From the NCBI GenBank assembly GCA_050309795.1, contig JBNRMW010000016.1:62001-126000 (forward strand): 64,000 nt of DNA. The letters run 5' to 3'. Source of the stretch: JBNRMW01 sp050309795. GTDB taxonomy: Bacteria; Bacillota_I; Bacilli_A; Erysipelotrichales; Erysipelotrichaceae. The notes under the pieces are model-generated. The model did not search any database. It was given only the letters and a program-made list of their open reading frames with translations, and had not been told where the DNA came from. Below, one piece after another: positions 50,767 to 59,979 of the stretch (position 1 is its first letter; each line of letters opens with the position of its first letter). The translations under genes were made by a program, and so were the position numbers.

Positions 50767-51834
50767 ATGTACACAAGATTAACAACCCGTCCTGTCCAAG
50801 TTGGACCGTATACCATTGGTGGCGAAAATCAAATTATTTTACAATCCATGACCAATACCAAAACCAAAGATGTTCAGGCAACGGTTCAACAAATAAAAGC
50901 ATTGCTTAGCAATGGCTGTCAAATCGTTCGTTTAGCCATCTTAGATAGCGACGATGCGGCAGCAATCGCTGAAATAAAAAAGGAAATTCACGCGCCATTA
51001 GTGGCGGATATCCACTTTAGCCATCAATTAGCCCTAGCTAGTATTGAGGCTGGCATTGATAAAATACGTATTAATCCTGGAAATATTGGGACCGCTCAAC
51101 AAGTCGAACTTGTCGTGAATGCCTGTAAAGAAAAAAATATCCCCATTCGAATTGGCGTCAATAGTGGTTCTTTAGAAAAAAACTTACTTGAAAAATATGG
51201 TCAACCAACTCCAGAAGCGATGATTGAATCCGCTCAACGTCATGTGTCTATCTTAGAGAACTTAAATTTTGAGGACATCATTCTTTCGTTTAAAGCATCC
51301 GATGTCCGATTGACAATCGATACCTATCGACTAGCAGCCAAAACCTTCCCCTATCCTCTCCATTTAGGAGTGACGGAAGCCGGCCCGCTTTTATCGTCTG
51401 CCATTAAGTCAAGTGCTGCTTTGGGTACACTCATTGATCAGGGGATTGGTGATACCATGCGTATTTCCGTATCCGACGATCCCGTGGAAGAGATGAAGAT
51501 TGGTAAACAGCTTTTAAAGTCTTTTGGTTTAATGGAGGACGTGCCTGATTTAATTTCTTGTCCAACTTGTGGGCGATTACAATACGACATGTTGCCCTAT
51601 GTCAAAGAAATCGAAGAATTTTTAGCTCCCCTTCAAACCAATATTAGTGTGGCGATTATGGGCTGTGCCGTGAACGGACCCCAAGAAGCGTCGCGAGCAG
51701 ATATTGGAATTGCTGGTGGACGAAAAGAAGCACTCCTATTTAAACAAGGTCAAATTATCCGTAAGGTGCCCCAAGATCAATTAGTGGAAACGCTTAAAGC
51801 AGAAATATTACATATGATTGAAACAACGAAATAA
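50767..51834 (+). CDS. ispG: 4-hydroxy-3-methylbut-2-en-1-yl diphosphate synthase
   Basis: 355 residues: TIM barrel (QSMTNTKTKDVQATV, ADIHFSHQLA, RINPGNIG) and a [4Fe-4S] domain with ISCPTCGR and VAIMGCAVNGPQEA. Converts MEcPP to HMBPP in the MEP pathway. The stop codon abuts that of the convergent DEAD helicase. Confidence 0.97.
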   Translation: MYTRLTTRPVQVGPYTIGGENQIILQSMTNTKTKDVQATVQQIKALLSNGCQIVRLAILDSDDAAAIAEIKKEIHAPLVADIHFSHQLALASIEAGIDKIRINPGNIGTAQQVELVVNACKEKNIPIRIGVNSGSLEKNLLEKYGQPTPEAMIESAQRHVSILENLNFEDIILSFKASDVRLTIDTYRLAAKTFPYPLHLGVTEAGPLLSSAIKSSAALGTLIDQGIGDTMRISVSDDPVEEMKIGKQLLKSFGLMEDVPDLISCPTCGRLQYDMLPYVKEIEEFLAPLQTNISVAIMGCAVNGPQEASRADIGIAGGRKEALLFKQGQIIRKVPQDQLVETLKAEILHMIETTK

Positions 51835-51855
51835 TTACTTCGCTCGTTGTTTTTC
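51821..51855 (+). terminator. Terminator inside the end of the convergent helicase gene
   Basis: AAACAACGA and TCGTTGTTT arms, then a T-rich run. The stem spans both stop codons, so it may serve either direction. Confidence 0.55.
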
Positions 51856-53163
51856 TTTTGCTCTTCGTACTTTTTCTTGTTGGATGCTCTCTCTAATTTT
51901 TTCGCGACGTTTTCGTCGTTGAATTTTATCGATTTCTTGGCGTCTTTTCTTTTTATAATTAGGTTTGACTTTTACTTTTTTTCGATTTAATAAGGCTTTA
52001 ATCTCTGGATCATACTCTTTAGTTTGACGAGTTTTTTGCATGAACGGTATGTCGTCAACGAGTTGGTTGTTTTTTATCCGTTTATAAGTGAAAGATACCC
52101 CTTCTTGTTTTAACTGCTTAATAGCTGCATCATCTTGTTGGTTGTAAAGAGCCATACAGATTCCATGTTTCCCCATCCGTCCCGTTCGACCTGCACGGTG
52201 AATATAGTATTCAAGTTGACGTGGAAAACCACAGCTAATAACATGGGAAACTGCAGGTAAATCAATCCCTCGAGCCGCAATATCGGAACAAACTAAAATC
52301 GATACTTCTTCATTTTGAATTCGGGCTAAAACTTGACGGCGTTCTCGCGGACTTAAATCGCCATGTAATTCCAGTAAATCAACTTTTTGTTCACGCAAAT
52401 ACTGGGCTATTTGAGCCACTTCTTTTCGCGAATTCGCAAAAACAAGTAATCCTGCAGGAACAAATGTTTGTAATAATTGAGCAACCACCTGCGGATAGTC
52501 CACATGTTTACGATGGACTAAATAATGGTCGATTTGGGGTTGATATTCTGTTGTATCTTCAATTTCGATGGTCGTTGGGGTAATCATCGCCCGGCGTAAG
52601 AACGACTGTAAATCCACCGGTAATGTGGCGCTGAAAACCGTCAATTGAATTTTTTGACTAATTTGATTTAAAATGGAACTGACATCTTCCAAAAAGCCAA
52701 ATTCCCAAATCATGTCCGCTTCATCTAAGACAATCGTTTTAATCCACTGGGGACTAAAAACCCCTTCACTCATTAAATCATTCACACGACCAACACTTCC
52801 GATCACCAAATGAGGTGGATTGTTTTGGAGTCGGGTGAGCGCTTTCTTACGGTCGCTTCCACCGACTAATAGCGCAATGTTTAAATCAGGGAAAATTTCT
52901 TGAGCCCGACTAGCCATTTGCCAAAGTTGCATCGCAAGTTCTCTAGTCGGTGTTAAAATAATAGCTTGAACTTGAGATTGTTTTCGATCAATTTTATCTA
53001 AAATAGGAAACAAAAAAGCATGACTTTTTCCAGTCCCCGTTTGTGAACGCGCAATTAAATCGCGATCGCGCATGAGGATCTCGTATGTTTGTTCTTGTAT
53101 AGGGGTTAATTGCTCAAAACCAAGGTGTTCTTGCCAAAGTTTTGAAGGTTTAATATAATTCAT
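51835..53163 (-). CDS. cshB: DEAD-box RNA helicase (CshB-like)
   Basis: 442 residues: Q motif PSKLWQEHLGFEQLTPIQ, motif I SQTGTGKS, DEAD in VLDEADM, SAT, and RGIDLPAVSHV with HRAGRTGR. The C-terminal tail is very basic (KKKRRQEIDKIQRRKRR) and should bind RNA. Likely acts in RNA unwinding or ribosome assembly, often cold-related. The neighbours ispG and ispH match the Bacillus cshB locus. Confidence 0.93.
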   Translation of the reverse strand: MNYIKPSKLWQEHLGFEQLTPIQEQTYEILMRDRDLIARSQTGTGKSHAFLFPILDKIDRKQSQVQAIILTPTRELAMQLWQMASRAQEIFPDLNIALLVGGSDRKKALTRLQNNPPHLVIGSVGRVNDLMSEGVFSPQWIKTIVLDEADMIWEFGFLEDVSSILNQISQKIQLTVFSATLPVDLQSFLRRAMITPTTIEIEDTTEYQPQIDHYLVHRKHVDYPQVVAQLLQTFVPAGLLVFANSRKEVAQIAQYLREQKVDLLELHGDLSPRERRQVLARIQNEEVSILVCSDIAARGIDLPAVSHVISCGFPRQLEYYIHRAGRTGRMGKHGICMALYNQQDDAAIKQLKQEGVSFTYKRIKNNQLVDDIPFMQKTRQTKEYDPEIKALLNRKKVKVKPNYKKKRRQEIDKIQRRKRREKIRESIQQEKVRRAKEKQRAK

Positions 53164-53216
53164 TAGACAAACCTCCTTGTAGGTTATATGGTTATCGTAG
53201 AAGAAAGGAGACTACC

Positions 53217-54128
53217 ATGGAAGTTATCCCACTTCGGCCTCGCGGTTTTTGTAAAGGGGTCGTGCGCGCGTTGCAATTAGCGAAACAAGCCCGCCTAGAA
53301 AATCCAGAGCAAGACATCACCATTTTAGGCTCGTTAGTTCATAATCGTTTTGTTGTTCAAGCTCTTCAATATTATAACATTAAAACCGTTGAGGACCGAC
53401 ATAAACAACGGATTGATTTGCTAGAAGAAATCACCGAAGGCATCGTGATCTTCTCGGCTCACGGCGTCAGTACAGCCGTAAAGAAGCGCGCGGCTGAGCG
53501 TGGTTTAATTGCCTTGGATGCGACTTGTGAAGATGTGGCCAGTACCCAACAGCTCATTGAAGATTATCTAACCATGGGTCGAGAAGTAATCTATGTTGGT
53601 AAAGCGTTGCATCCGGAGTCCTTAGCCATCATTGAATCGTATCCAGAAGTACACTTCATTAGCGATATTAAGCAAGTTGAACAATTAAAACTGTCAACCA
53701 ACTGCCCTTTTGTTTCCAATCAAACCACACTTTCCACCTTACAGCTGGAGGCTATTTTTGATGCTTTGGTCCAGCGGTATCCCTTGGCAGAAATCACCAA
53801 TGAAATCTGTGCAGCGACGCGCTTTCGCCAATTAGCTGTGCTTGAAAGTCATGATCTCGATGCGTTGATTGTTGTTGGCGATCCTCATAGCAACAATACT
53901 CAAATGTTGGCTTCGATTGGCCAGGACAAAGGGATTGCTCACGTCTTTCGCTACGAGTCCATCGAGGATTTAGATCTCTCCCAGTTTAATAAAAGCTGGC
54001 GCGTCGGCATTACTTCCGGTGCATCCACGCCAACCTATTTAACAAATCAACTCATTGAATATTTAACTGAAGTTAATCTTGATTTTCCACATCCAAAGCC
54101 AGAAGTTGATCTACAGAAAATTCTTTAG
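53217..54128 (+). CDS. ispH: HMBPP reductase IspH
   Basis: 303 residues. Three cluster cysteines visible: PRGFCKGV, LDATCEDV and NEICAATRFRQ; the AHGVS loop and HPES substrate-binding His are present. Last step of the MEP pathway, giving IPP and DMAPP. GAAAGGAGAC precedes the ATG. Its last 56 nt overlap the convergent trmK. Confidence 0.96.
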   Translation: MEVIPLRPRGFCKGVVRALQLAKQARLENPEQDITILGSLVHNRFVVQALQYYNIKTVEDRHKQRIDLLEEITEGIVIFSAHGVSTAVKKRAAERGLIALDATCEDVASTQQLIEDYLTMGREVIYVGKALHPESLAIIESYPEVHFISDIKQVEQLKLSTNCPFVSNQTTLSTLQLEAIFDALVQRYPLAEITNEICAATRFRQLAVLESHDLDALIVVGDPHSNNTQMLASIGQDKGIAHVFRYESIEDLDLSQFNKSWRVGITSGASTPTYLTNQLIEYLTEVNLDFPHPKPEVDLQKIL

Positions 54129-54744
54129 TTATGAGTTCAATTAATTGCTTTGCTTTGGGATTTCGCAGTTGATGTTGGAAATTTTGCCGGTAGAGTTTCG
54201 CGGCATAATTTAATAGCTGTGTTTTATCAAGTTTTCCGAAATATTGCTCATATAGAGAAAGTGTAATTGCTTGACCACGATAATGATAACTTAAAACCCA
54301 ATAAAAATGATCCTCAAATATTAATTCTTCTTTTATTATTTCGAAACCAAGGGCAGCCATCTTCACTCTTAAGATCTCTGGTTGATGATGGGGACACATG
54401 ACTATTTGGGTTGTTTGTTGTGCTTTATTAAAGGAGTCGGTAATAATTTTAATCATTAACTCGGCCCCCATACCCGCAAGGACCCAGCATTGGGCAGTTT
54501 CAGCCACGTTTTTCATCCCATCGGTTTGATAGAAGCTTGTTTGTTGCTGGTATCCCGCCTTTTTAAGCGTTTCCTGAGCTCTTTTTAAAGGCATTGCTCG
54601 AATATCCGTGCCGATGCCAAACTTGCATTTAGAGCTCTTTAGGGCCGCTAGCAACAACTTCCCATGGTCACAACCAATATCAGCCAGTACGGATACTGGC
54701 TGAATTTGCTGAAGGATGGTTTGTAAGCGTAGAGACAAATTCAC
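54073..54744 (-). CDS. trmK: tRNA (adenine-22-N1)-methyltransferase TrmK
   Basis: 223 residues. SAM site DIGCDHGKLLLAAL, then AGMGAELMIKII and CPHHQPEILR, followed by the C-terminal helical pair. Start is GTG 54744, 1 nt after the rpoD stop, with poor Shine-Dalgarno, so coupling to rpoD is likely. rpoD-trmK is a conserved pair. Its 3' end runs antisense into ispH for 56 bp. Confidence 0.93.
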   Translation of the reverse strand: MNLSLRLQTILQQIQPVSVLADIGCDHGKLLLAALKSSKCKFGIGTDIRAMPLKRAQETLKKAGYQQQTSFYQTDGMKNVAETAQCWVLAGMGAELMIKIITDSFNKAQQTTQIVMCPHHQPEILRVKMAALGFEIIKEELIFEDHFYWVLSYHYRGQAITLSLYEQYFGKLDKTQLLNYAAKLYRQNFQHQLRNPKAKQLIELITKEFSVDQLLALDVENQD

Positions 54745-54745
54745 G

Positions 54746-56131
54746 CTAATTGCGATCCATAAAGTCGCGAAGTCGTTTTGAACGCGACGGATGTTTTAAT
54801 TTACGTAAAGCTTTGGCTTCAATTTGACGAATCCGCTCACGGGTCACATTGAATTCTTTACCGACTTCTTCTAAAGTTCGGGTCCGACCATCATAGAGGC
54901 CAAAACGCATGCGCAACACTTTTTCTTCACGTTCGGTTAGTCCTTCAAGAACCATATTAATTTCTTGTTTTAATAGTTCGTTATTGGCGTATTCCGAAGG
55001 AGACATGATTTCTTTATCTTCAATAAAATCACCTAAATGCGAATCGTCTTCTTCACCAATAGGCGTTTCAAGAGAAACCGGATCTAACGAAATCTTTTGA
55101 ATTTCACGAACTTTTTCCGCTGTGATATTGCCCATTTCTTCCGCAATTTCTTCAGCGGTTGGTTCTCTGCCGTAAACTTGTACGAGTTGACGTTGAATAC
55201 GTGTTAATTTATTAATGGTTTCAACCATATGGACCGGAATACGAATCGTTCGTGCTTGGTCAGCAATGGCGCGCGTAATCGCTTGGCGAATCCACCACGT
55301 TGCATAGGTCGAAAACTTAAAACCTTTGGTATAGTCAAATTTTTCAACAGCTTTAACCAATCCCATATTCCCCTCTTGGATTAAATCTAAAAAAGACATG
55401 CCCCGACCAACATATTTCTTGGCAATCGAAACGACTAACCGCAAGTTGGCGGAAATAAGGATACGCTTGGCTTGTTGACCATCTAAACGGGTCGCCGTGC
55501 AATTATTGAAATAGGCTAAATTTCCTTCATCATCTTTGGATAACAAATACAGTTCCCTTTCGACAGCTTCTGAATATTCAATGCGTTCTTCGTTTTCCTT
55601 GTAGATAGCATTACCTGATAATTCGGCGTATTTTTCTAAAAGTAATAATTCCGCATATAACCCGTCCTCGATGCGGCGAGCGATTTCCGGCTCATCTTCA
55701 GGTTCCAGCAAATTAACATAACCAATTTCTTTTAAGTATAATTTTACGGGATCATTAATCCGCATATTGGAAACCGTTAAATTCTTATTAATATAACTAT
55801 CCAAGTCGACGACATTGACAGAATCGTCAAAGGGTTCGTCACTATCTTCATCAATATAATCTCTTAAATCATCGTCGTCTTCAACAGGTTCGGTAGATAA
55901 GGCTTCATCGTCCTCTTGGTCATCGAGGTCTAGCCCTTCAATTTCTATTTTATTCTTAGCAAACCAGGCGATTAAGTTTTCAGTATCTTCGTCTTCAAGT
56001 TCAATGTTGTTGGTTAAATCATCAAAGAATTTTTGAGTAACTTTTTTTTCTTTTTTAAATTCTTCTAAGATATTTTCTTTAATTTGATCGAGAGTTAATA
56101 ACTCTTCTTGTGTCTTTTTACGCTTACTCAT
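54746..56131 (-). CDS. rpoD: Primary sigma factor RpoD (SigA)
   Basis: 461 residues. An acidic N-terminal region (about 1-120), region 1.2 (INDPVKLYLKEIG), an unusual ~60-residue insertion (158-218), region 2 (YVGRGMSFLDLIQEGNMGL, FSTYATWWIRQAI), region 3.0 with PVHMVET contacting extended -10 DNA, and region 4 (TLEEVGKEFNVTRERIRQIE). The start overlaps the dnaG stop by 8 nt; GGAGG upstream. Confidence 0.97.
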   Translation of the reverse strand: MSKRKKTQEELLTLDQIKENILEEFKKEKKVTQKFFDDLTNNIELEDEDTENLIAWFAKNKIEIEGLDLDDQEDDEALSTEPVEDDDDLRDYIDEDSDEPFDDSVNVVDLDSYINKNLTVSNMRINDPVKLYLKEIGYVNLLEPEDEPEIARRIEDGLYAELLLLEKYAELSGNAIYKENEERIEYSEAVERELYLLSKDDEGNLAYFNNCTATRLDGQQAKRILISANLRLVVSIAKKYVGRGMSFLDLIQEGNMGLVKAVEKFDYTKGFKFSTYATWWIRQAITRAIADQARTIRIPVHMVETINKLTRIQRQLVQVYGREPTAEEIAEEMGNITAEKVREIQKISLDPVSLETPIGEEDDSHLGDFIEDKEIMSPSEYANNELLKQEINMVLEGLTEREEKVLRMRFGLYDGRTRTLEEVGKEFNVTRERIRQIEAKALRKLKHPSRSKRLRDFMDRN

Positions 56132-57881
56132 GAAAGTCCTCCGTTAATAATTGGATTTTATGTTGGATTTCAACCATTTGTTGAATGTACTGAGCTTTCT
56201 TTTCGACAAGTAGTTCACCTTGTGCTCTTTGTTCGAGTTGTTGTAACAAACCTTTTAAATCGATGATTTCTATTTGTTTAATGGCTTCTTGAAGGCCACC
56301 TAAGGTTAAATCAACATTAAATTGTTCGTTTTCCAATAAGGTGATTAAAACTTCTTGTTGTAACTCCGAAAGCGAGGTCGACAACATGGCCGCTAAATCG
56401 ATTTCATCGACATGATTGTATTGATCGATCAGCAACAAAGCTAAATTCGTCATTTGTGGATGAATCAAATAGCCAAGGTTGTCTCTAAAGTATATAGCAA
56501 ACTGTTTGGATTTCAAAATATAGACCAGAATTTCCTTTTCAATATTAAGAATCGGTAACGGTTGCTTCGTGGACACGAGTGGTCGACGTGTCGATTTTTC
56601 TGGTTGTTCCATTTGATTTAAGAGACTCTCTAAATCACTATATTCAAAATCGGTTAACGTCGCGAGTTGGCGAATAAAGTTGACTTGATCGAGCCGATCA
56701 ACTTGTCGTAGATGTTTTAGGAAAAATTGAGCAAAATCTTTGCGCCCTTCATAGGCACCCAAATTGTAAAGAGTTTTTCCATAATCTAGAACAAATTCTA
56801 GCCAGTGCATCGGTGTTTCAACCATTTGAATCAAGGCTTCTTTACCTAATGAATTTAATAAATCATCCGGATCCAATGGAGTGGAATTATTAAGTACCGA
56901 TACCTGGAGATTGGCTTGACGTAGACGCTGGCCAATTTGATAATTGGCTTTGATTCCAGCCTCGTCCCCATCGTAAGCCAAGACAATATCACTGCGCAAT
57001 TGACTTAATAATGATACCTGTTGATCGGTTAGGGCTGTGCCCAAACTAGCGACTACTTTCCGGAACCCGGCTTTATAAAAAGCAATCACATCCATTACCC
57101 CTTCGCACAGAATGACAACGTCATTTTTTAAAAGTGGATCCAATACTCGATGGTAGTTATACAAAACATGCCCCTTTTGATAAAGTGGAGTATTGGCCGT
57201 ATTAATGTATTTAACATCACTCTCTACAATAGAGCGACCACTAAAACCAACCACCTGTCCCGAGCTATCTTGGATAGGAAAAAGCACTCGATTGTAAAAG
57301 GTATCCCGTAACCGATCGTCCACTAAACGAGAGAGGTCGCTCACCACTAGCAATTCATCTTCATAATTTTTACCCTGTAAAAACGATGTCATGGCTTGAG
57401 CAGGTCCATTATAGCCAAGCTCAAAATAACTAATAATCTTGGCGTCTAATTGGCGCGCTTCTAAAAACTTCGTTAACGCTTCACTTGATTCATTTTTTAA
57501 TTGATATTGAGCAAAACGACTGGCTTCCTGCATGAGTTGTTGCAGGGCTTCAAGATGGGGATCGGTCATCTTTTCAAAAACCGGAGCAATATCCAAAGGA
57601 TACCCAACTTGATCGGCAATAATTTTCACGGCTTCAACAAAAGAAACGCCTTCGTACCGTTGCACAAAATTGTAAACATTACCCCCCGCATTACAAACGA
57701 AACATTTATAAATTTGTTTTTCACGATTCACATGCATGCTGGGGTTGGAATCGTCATGAAATGGACAAAGAGCCAAATAACTACTGCCCTTTTTGGTTAA
57801 AGGTAAATAGTTGCCAACAACATCCATGATATCCGCTTTTTGTCGGATCTCTTCAATAATTTTAGGATCGATATAGGACAT
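56124..57881 (-). CDS. dnaG: DNA primase
   Basis: 585 residues: CHC2 zinc finger (CPFHDDSNPSMHV, YKCFVCNAGGN), catalytic core (FYNRVLFPIQDSSGQVVGFSGR), Toprim (VILCEGVMDVIAF, AYDGDEAG) and a C-terminal helicase-binding region. Makes Okazaki primers. Part of the glyS-dnaG-rpoD cluster. Confidence 0.97.
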   Translation of the reverse strand: MSYIDPKIIEEIRQKADIMDVVGNYLPLTKKGSSYLALCPFHDDSNPSMHVNREKQIYKCFVCNAGGNVYNFVQRYEGVSFVEAVKIIADQVGYPLDIAPVFEKMTDPHLEALQQLMQEASRFAQYQLKNESSEALTKFLEARQLDAKIISYFELGYNGPAQAMTSFLQGKNYEDELLVVSDLSRLVDDRLRDTFYNRVLFPIQDSSGQVVGFSGRSIVESDVKYINTANTPLYQKGHVLYNYHRVLDPLLKNDVVILCEGVMDVIAFYKAGFRKVVASLGTALTDQQVSLLSQLRSDIVLAYDGDEAGIKANYQIGQRLRQANLQVSVLNNSTPLDPDDLLNSLGKEALIQMVETPMHWLEFVLDYGKTLYNLGAYEGRKDFAQFFLKHLRQVDRLDQVNFIRQLATLTDFEYSDLESLLNQMEQPEKSTRRPLVSTKQPLPILNIEKEILVYILKSKQFAIYFRDNLGYLIHPQMTNLALLLIDQYNHVDEIDLAAMLSTSLSELQQEVLITLLENEQFNVDLTLGGLQEAIKQIEIIDLKGLLQQLEQRAQGELLVEKKAQYIQQMVEIQHKIQLLTEDFHE

Positions 57882-57884
57882 TAG

Positions 57885-59258
57885 CTACCCTTGTATACGG
57901 GATTGAAGATACTTCTCTAAATCTTCGATTGCTACCCGTTCTTGGGCCATCGAGTCGCGTTCACGTACGGTTACTTGGTTGTCTTCTAAAGTATCAAAGT
58001 CATAAGTGATGCAAAATGGCGTCCCAATCGCATCCTGACGGCGATAGCGTTTACCAATCGAAGCTGTCTCATCAAAAGTAACCTCAAATCGTTGAGCTAA
58101 CTTTTCATAAAGTTCTTGGGCATCCGTTGATAATTTTTTTGATAATGGTAAAACAGCGGCTTTGATTGGCGCTAATTCTGGTGTAAAGCGCATGACAATT
58201 CGTGAATCGTCATTATCTAATGGTTCCACATCATAGGCTTCGGTCAAAACCATCAACATTAATCGTTCAACACCTACGCTGGGTTCCACACAGTACGGTA
58301 TATATTTTTTATTCGTTTCAAGATCTAAGACTTCAAAGGATTCTTTAGCATGAATTTGGTGTTGTTTTAAGTCGTAATCGGTACGATCGGCGACACCCCA
58401 AATCTCATCAAAACCCCATGGAAACCGGTATTCGATATCGGCGGTAGCAACTGAATAATGAGAAAGTTCTTCCGGACTATGATCCCGTATTTGAAGATTT
58501 GTTGGATCAATGCCCAAGTCAACACAAAAAGCCCATGATTTATCTAGCCAATATTGGTACCATTTTAAGTCTTCACCTGGTTTACAAAAGAATTCTAATT
58601 CCATTTGTTCAAATTCACGGGTTCTGAAAATCATGTTGCCTGGGGTAATTTCATTACGAAACGATTTTCCAATTTGACCAATACCAAACGGTAATTTTAA
58701 ACGCATGCTGCGCATCACATTTTTAAAGTTAACAAAAATACCTTGAGCAGTTTCTGGTCTCAAATACACAATATTGGTTGAATCTTCGGTCACCCCTTGA
58801 AAGGTTTTAAACATCAAATTAAAATGACGAATCGTCGTAAAGTCGTGAGAACCACAGTTAGGACAAGCGATATGGTGTTCTTTAATATAGGCTTCCATAG
58901 CTGGAATCGTCATGGAACCAGCATCGACATTAGGCATCGCATCTTCAATTAATTTATCGGCTCGATGGCGGGTTTTACACTGGCGACAATCCATTAAAGG
59001 ATCGCTAAATGTATCCAAATGACCACTAGCCTGCCAAACAGCTGGATTCATTAAAATCGCGGCATCCATGCCGACATTAAGCGGTTGAGAATCGATGAAC
59101 TCCTTCCACCATTTATCTTTTATATTTCGTTTGAGAGCAACACCTAAAGGACCAAAATCCCAAGTATTTGCTAGACCTCCATAAATTTGTGAGCCCTGGA
59201 AAACAAAGCCAGAAGTCTTCAAATGATTTGTAATTTCTTCAAAATTCTTTTTTGACAT
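57885..59258 (-). CDS. glyS: Glycyl-tRNA synthetase, single-chain class II
   Basis: 457 residues from ATG 59258 (MSKKNFEEITNHL), 5 nt after AGGAG. Class II motifs FRNEITPGNMIFRTREFEQ and the GVERLMLMVL motif 3, plus a zinc insertion (CRQC, CPNC). This alpha2 type differs from Bacillus GlyQS (alpha2beta2) and fits the Erysipelotrichia/Mollicutes side. No T-box fits in the 22-nt gap to recO. Confidence 0.97.
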   Translation of the reverse strand: MSKKNFEEITNHLKTSGFVFQGSQIYGGLANTWDFGPLGVALKRNIKDKWWKEFIDSQPLNVGMDAAILMNPAVWQASGHLDTFSDPLMDCRQCKTRHRADKLIEDAMPNVDAGSMTIPAMEAYIKEHHIACPNCGSHDFTTIRHFNLMFKTFQGVTEDSTNIVYLRPETAQGIFVNFKNVMRSMRLKLPFGIGQIGKSFRNEITPGNMIFRTREFEQMELEFFCKPGEDLKWYQYWLDKSWAFCVDLGIDPTNLQIRDHSPEELSHYSVATADIEYRFPWGFDEIWGVADRTDYDLKQHQIHAKESFEVLDLETNKKYIPYCVEPSVGVERLMLMVLTEAYDVEPLDNDDSRIVMRFTPELAPIKAAVLPLSKKLSTDAQELYEKLAQRFEVTFDETASIGKRYRRQDAIGTPFCITYDFDTLEDNQVTVRERDSMAQERVAIEDLEKYLQSRIQG

Positions 59259-59280
59259 GGACACTCCTTTTCTTAGCCTT

Positions 59281-59979
59281 CTAATTATATACTATTTGCT
59301 GGTAAATTTCCCAACTTTTAAGTCGTAGATTTAGATGAAACTCAAAATAGTCGACGATTAATTCAAAAATTTGATGAGAAATGTTTAAATCGTTCAAAAC
59401 ATCAATGACCGTAAAATCGCCCTTAAAAAGCCAGCGAAGATGTTGTAGTTGTTCTTTACTAAAGGGGGTTGTCGGACTACGACTCACAAACCCCCCTTCC
59501 CTTATTGAAAAAGACTTGATTTTTGTACTTTCTTGAAAGACATCGGAATCGACCAAAGGTTGAAGACCTTGTTGATTTAATAGTTGAACAAGAAATAAAA
59601 CATATGTTAACATCGGATTTTTCTCTTGATTTAAGATCGAAAAGTATCGATAAACAAGATCGTATTGATCCGAAATAAAAGAACGGAGTTCATAAGTCAC
59701 AGAAGCAAGAATTTGTTTTTCAACATTTGTACTCAAATGAATAAAACTCTCTTTTAGAGCCACCGATTGAGGAATTAATAAACCCGTTTCTTTATAATTG
59801 AAAAGAAACTCATAACAATGATAAAGCTGTCCTTTGTTTTTCATTTTTGAATTATGTTTGCTAAAGCCCCGATATAAAAATCGGCAAATACCATAATCTT
59901 TTAATAGGACCCAAACAAGGGCATCGTGTTCCTTATAAGATTGGGTTCCAAGCACAAGACCAAGACGTTGATCATTCAT
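59281..59979 (-). CDS. recO: DNA repair protein RecO without zinc ligands
   Basis: 232 residues from ATG 59979. N-terminal OB fold (GLVLGTQSYKEHDALV, FLYRGFSKHNSKMK), then helices. At the place of the usual CxxC pairs the sequence reads LVDSDVFQESTKIKSFSIREGGFVSRSP, with no Cys at all. Loads RecA with RecR in gap repair. Overlaps era by 8 nt. Length and locus support RecO. Confidence 0.9.
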   Translation of the reverse strand: MNDQRLGLVLGTQSYKEHDALVWVLLKDYGICRFLYRGFSKHNSKMKNKGQLYHCYEFLFNYKETGLLIPQSVALKESFIHLSTNVEKQILASVTYELRSFISDQYDLVYRYFSILNQEKNPMLTYVLFLVQLLNQQGLQPLVDSDVFQESTKIKSFSIREGGFVSRSPTTPFSKEQLQHLRWLFKGDFTVIDVLNDLNISHQIFELIVDYFEFHLNLRLKSWEIYQQIVYN

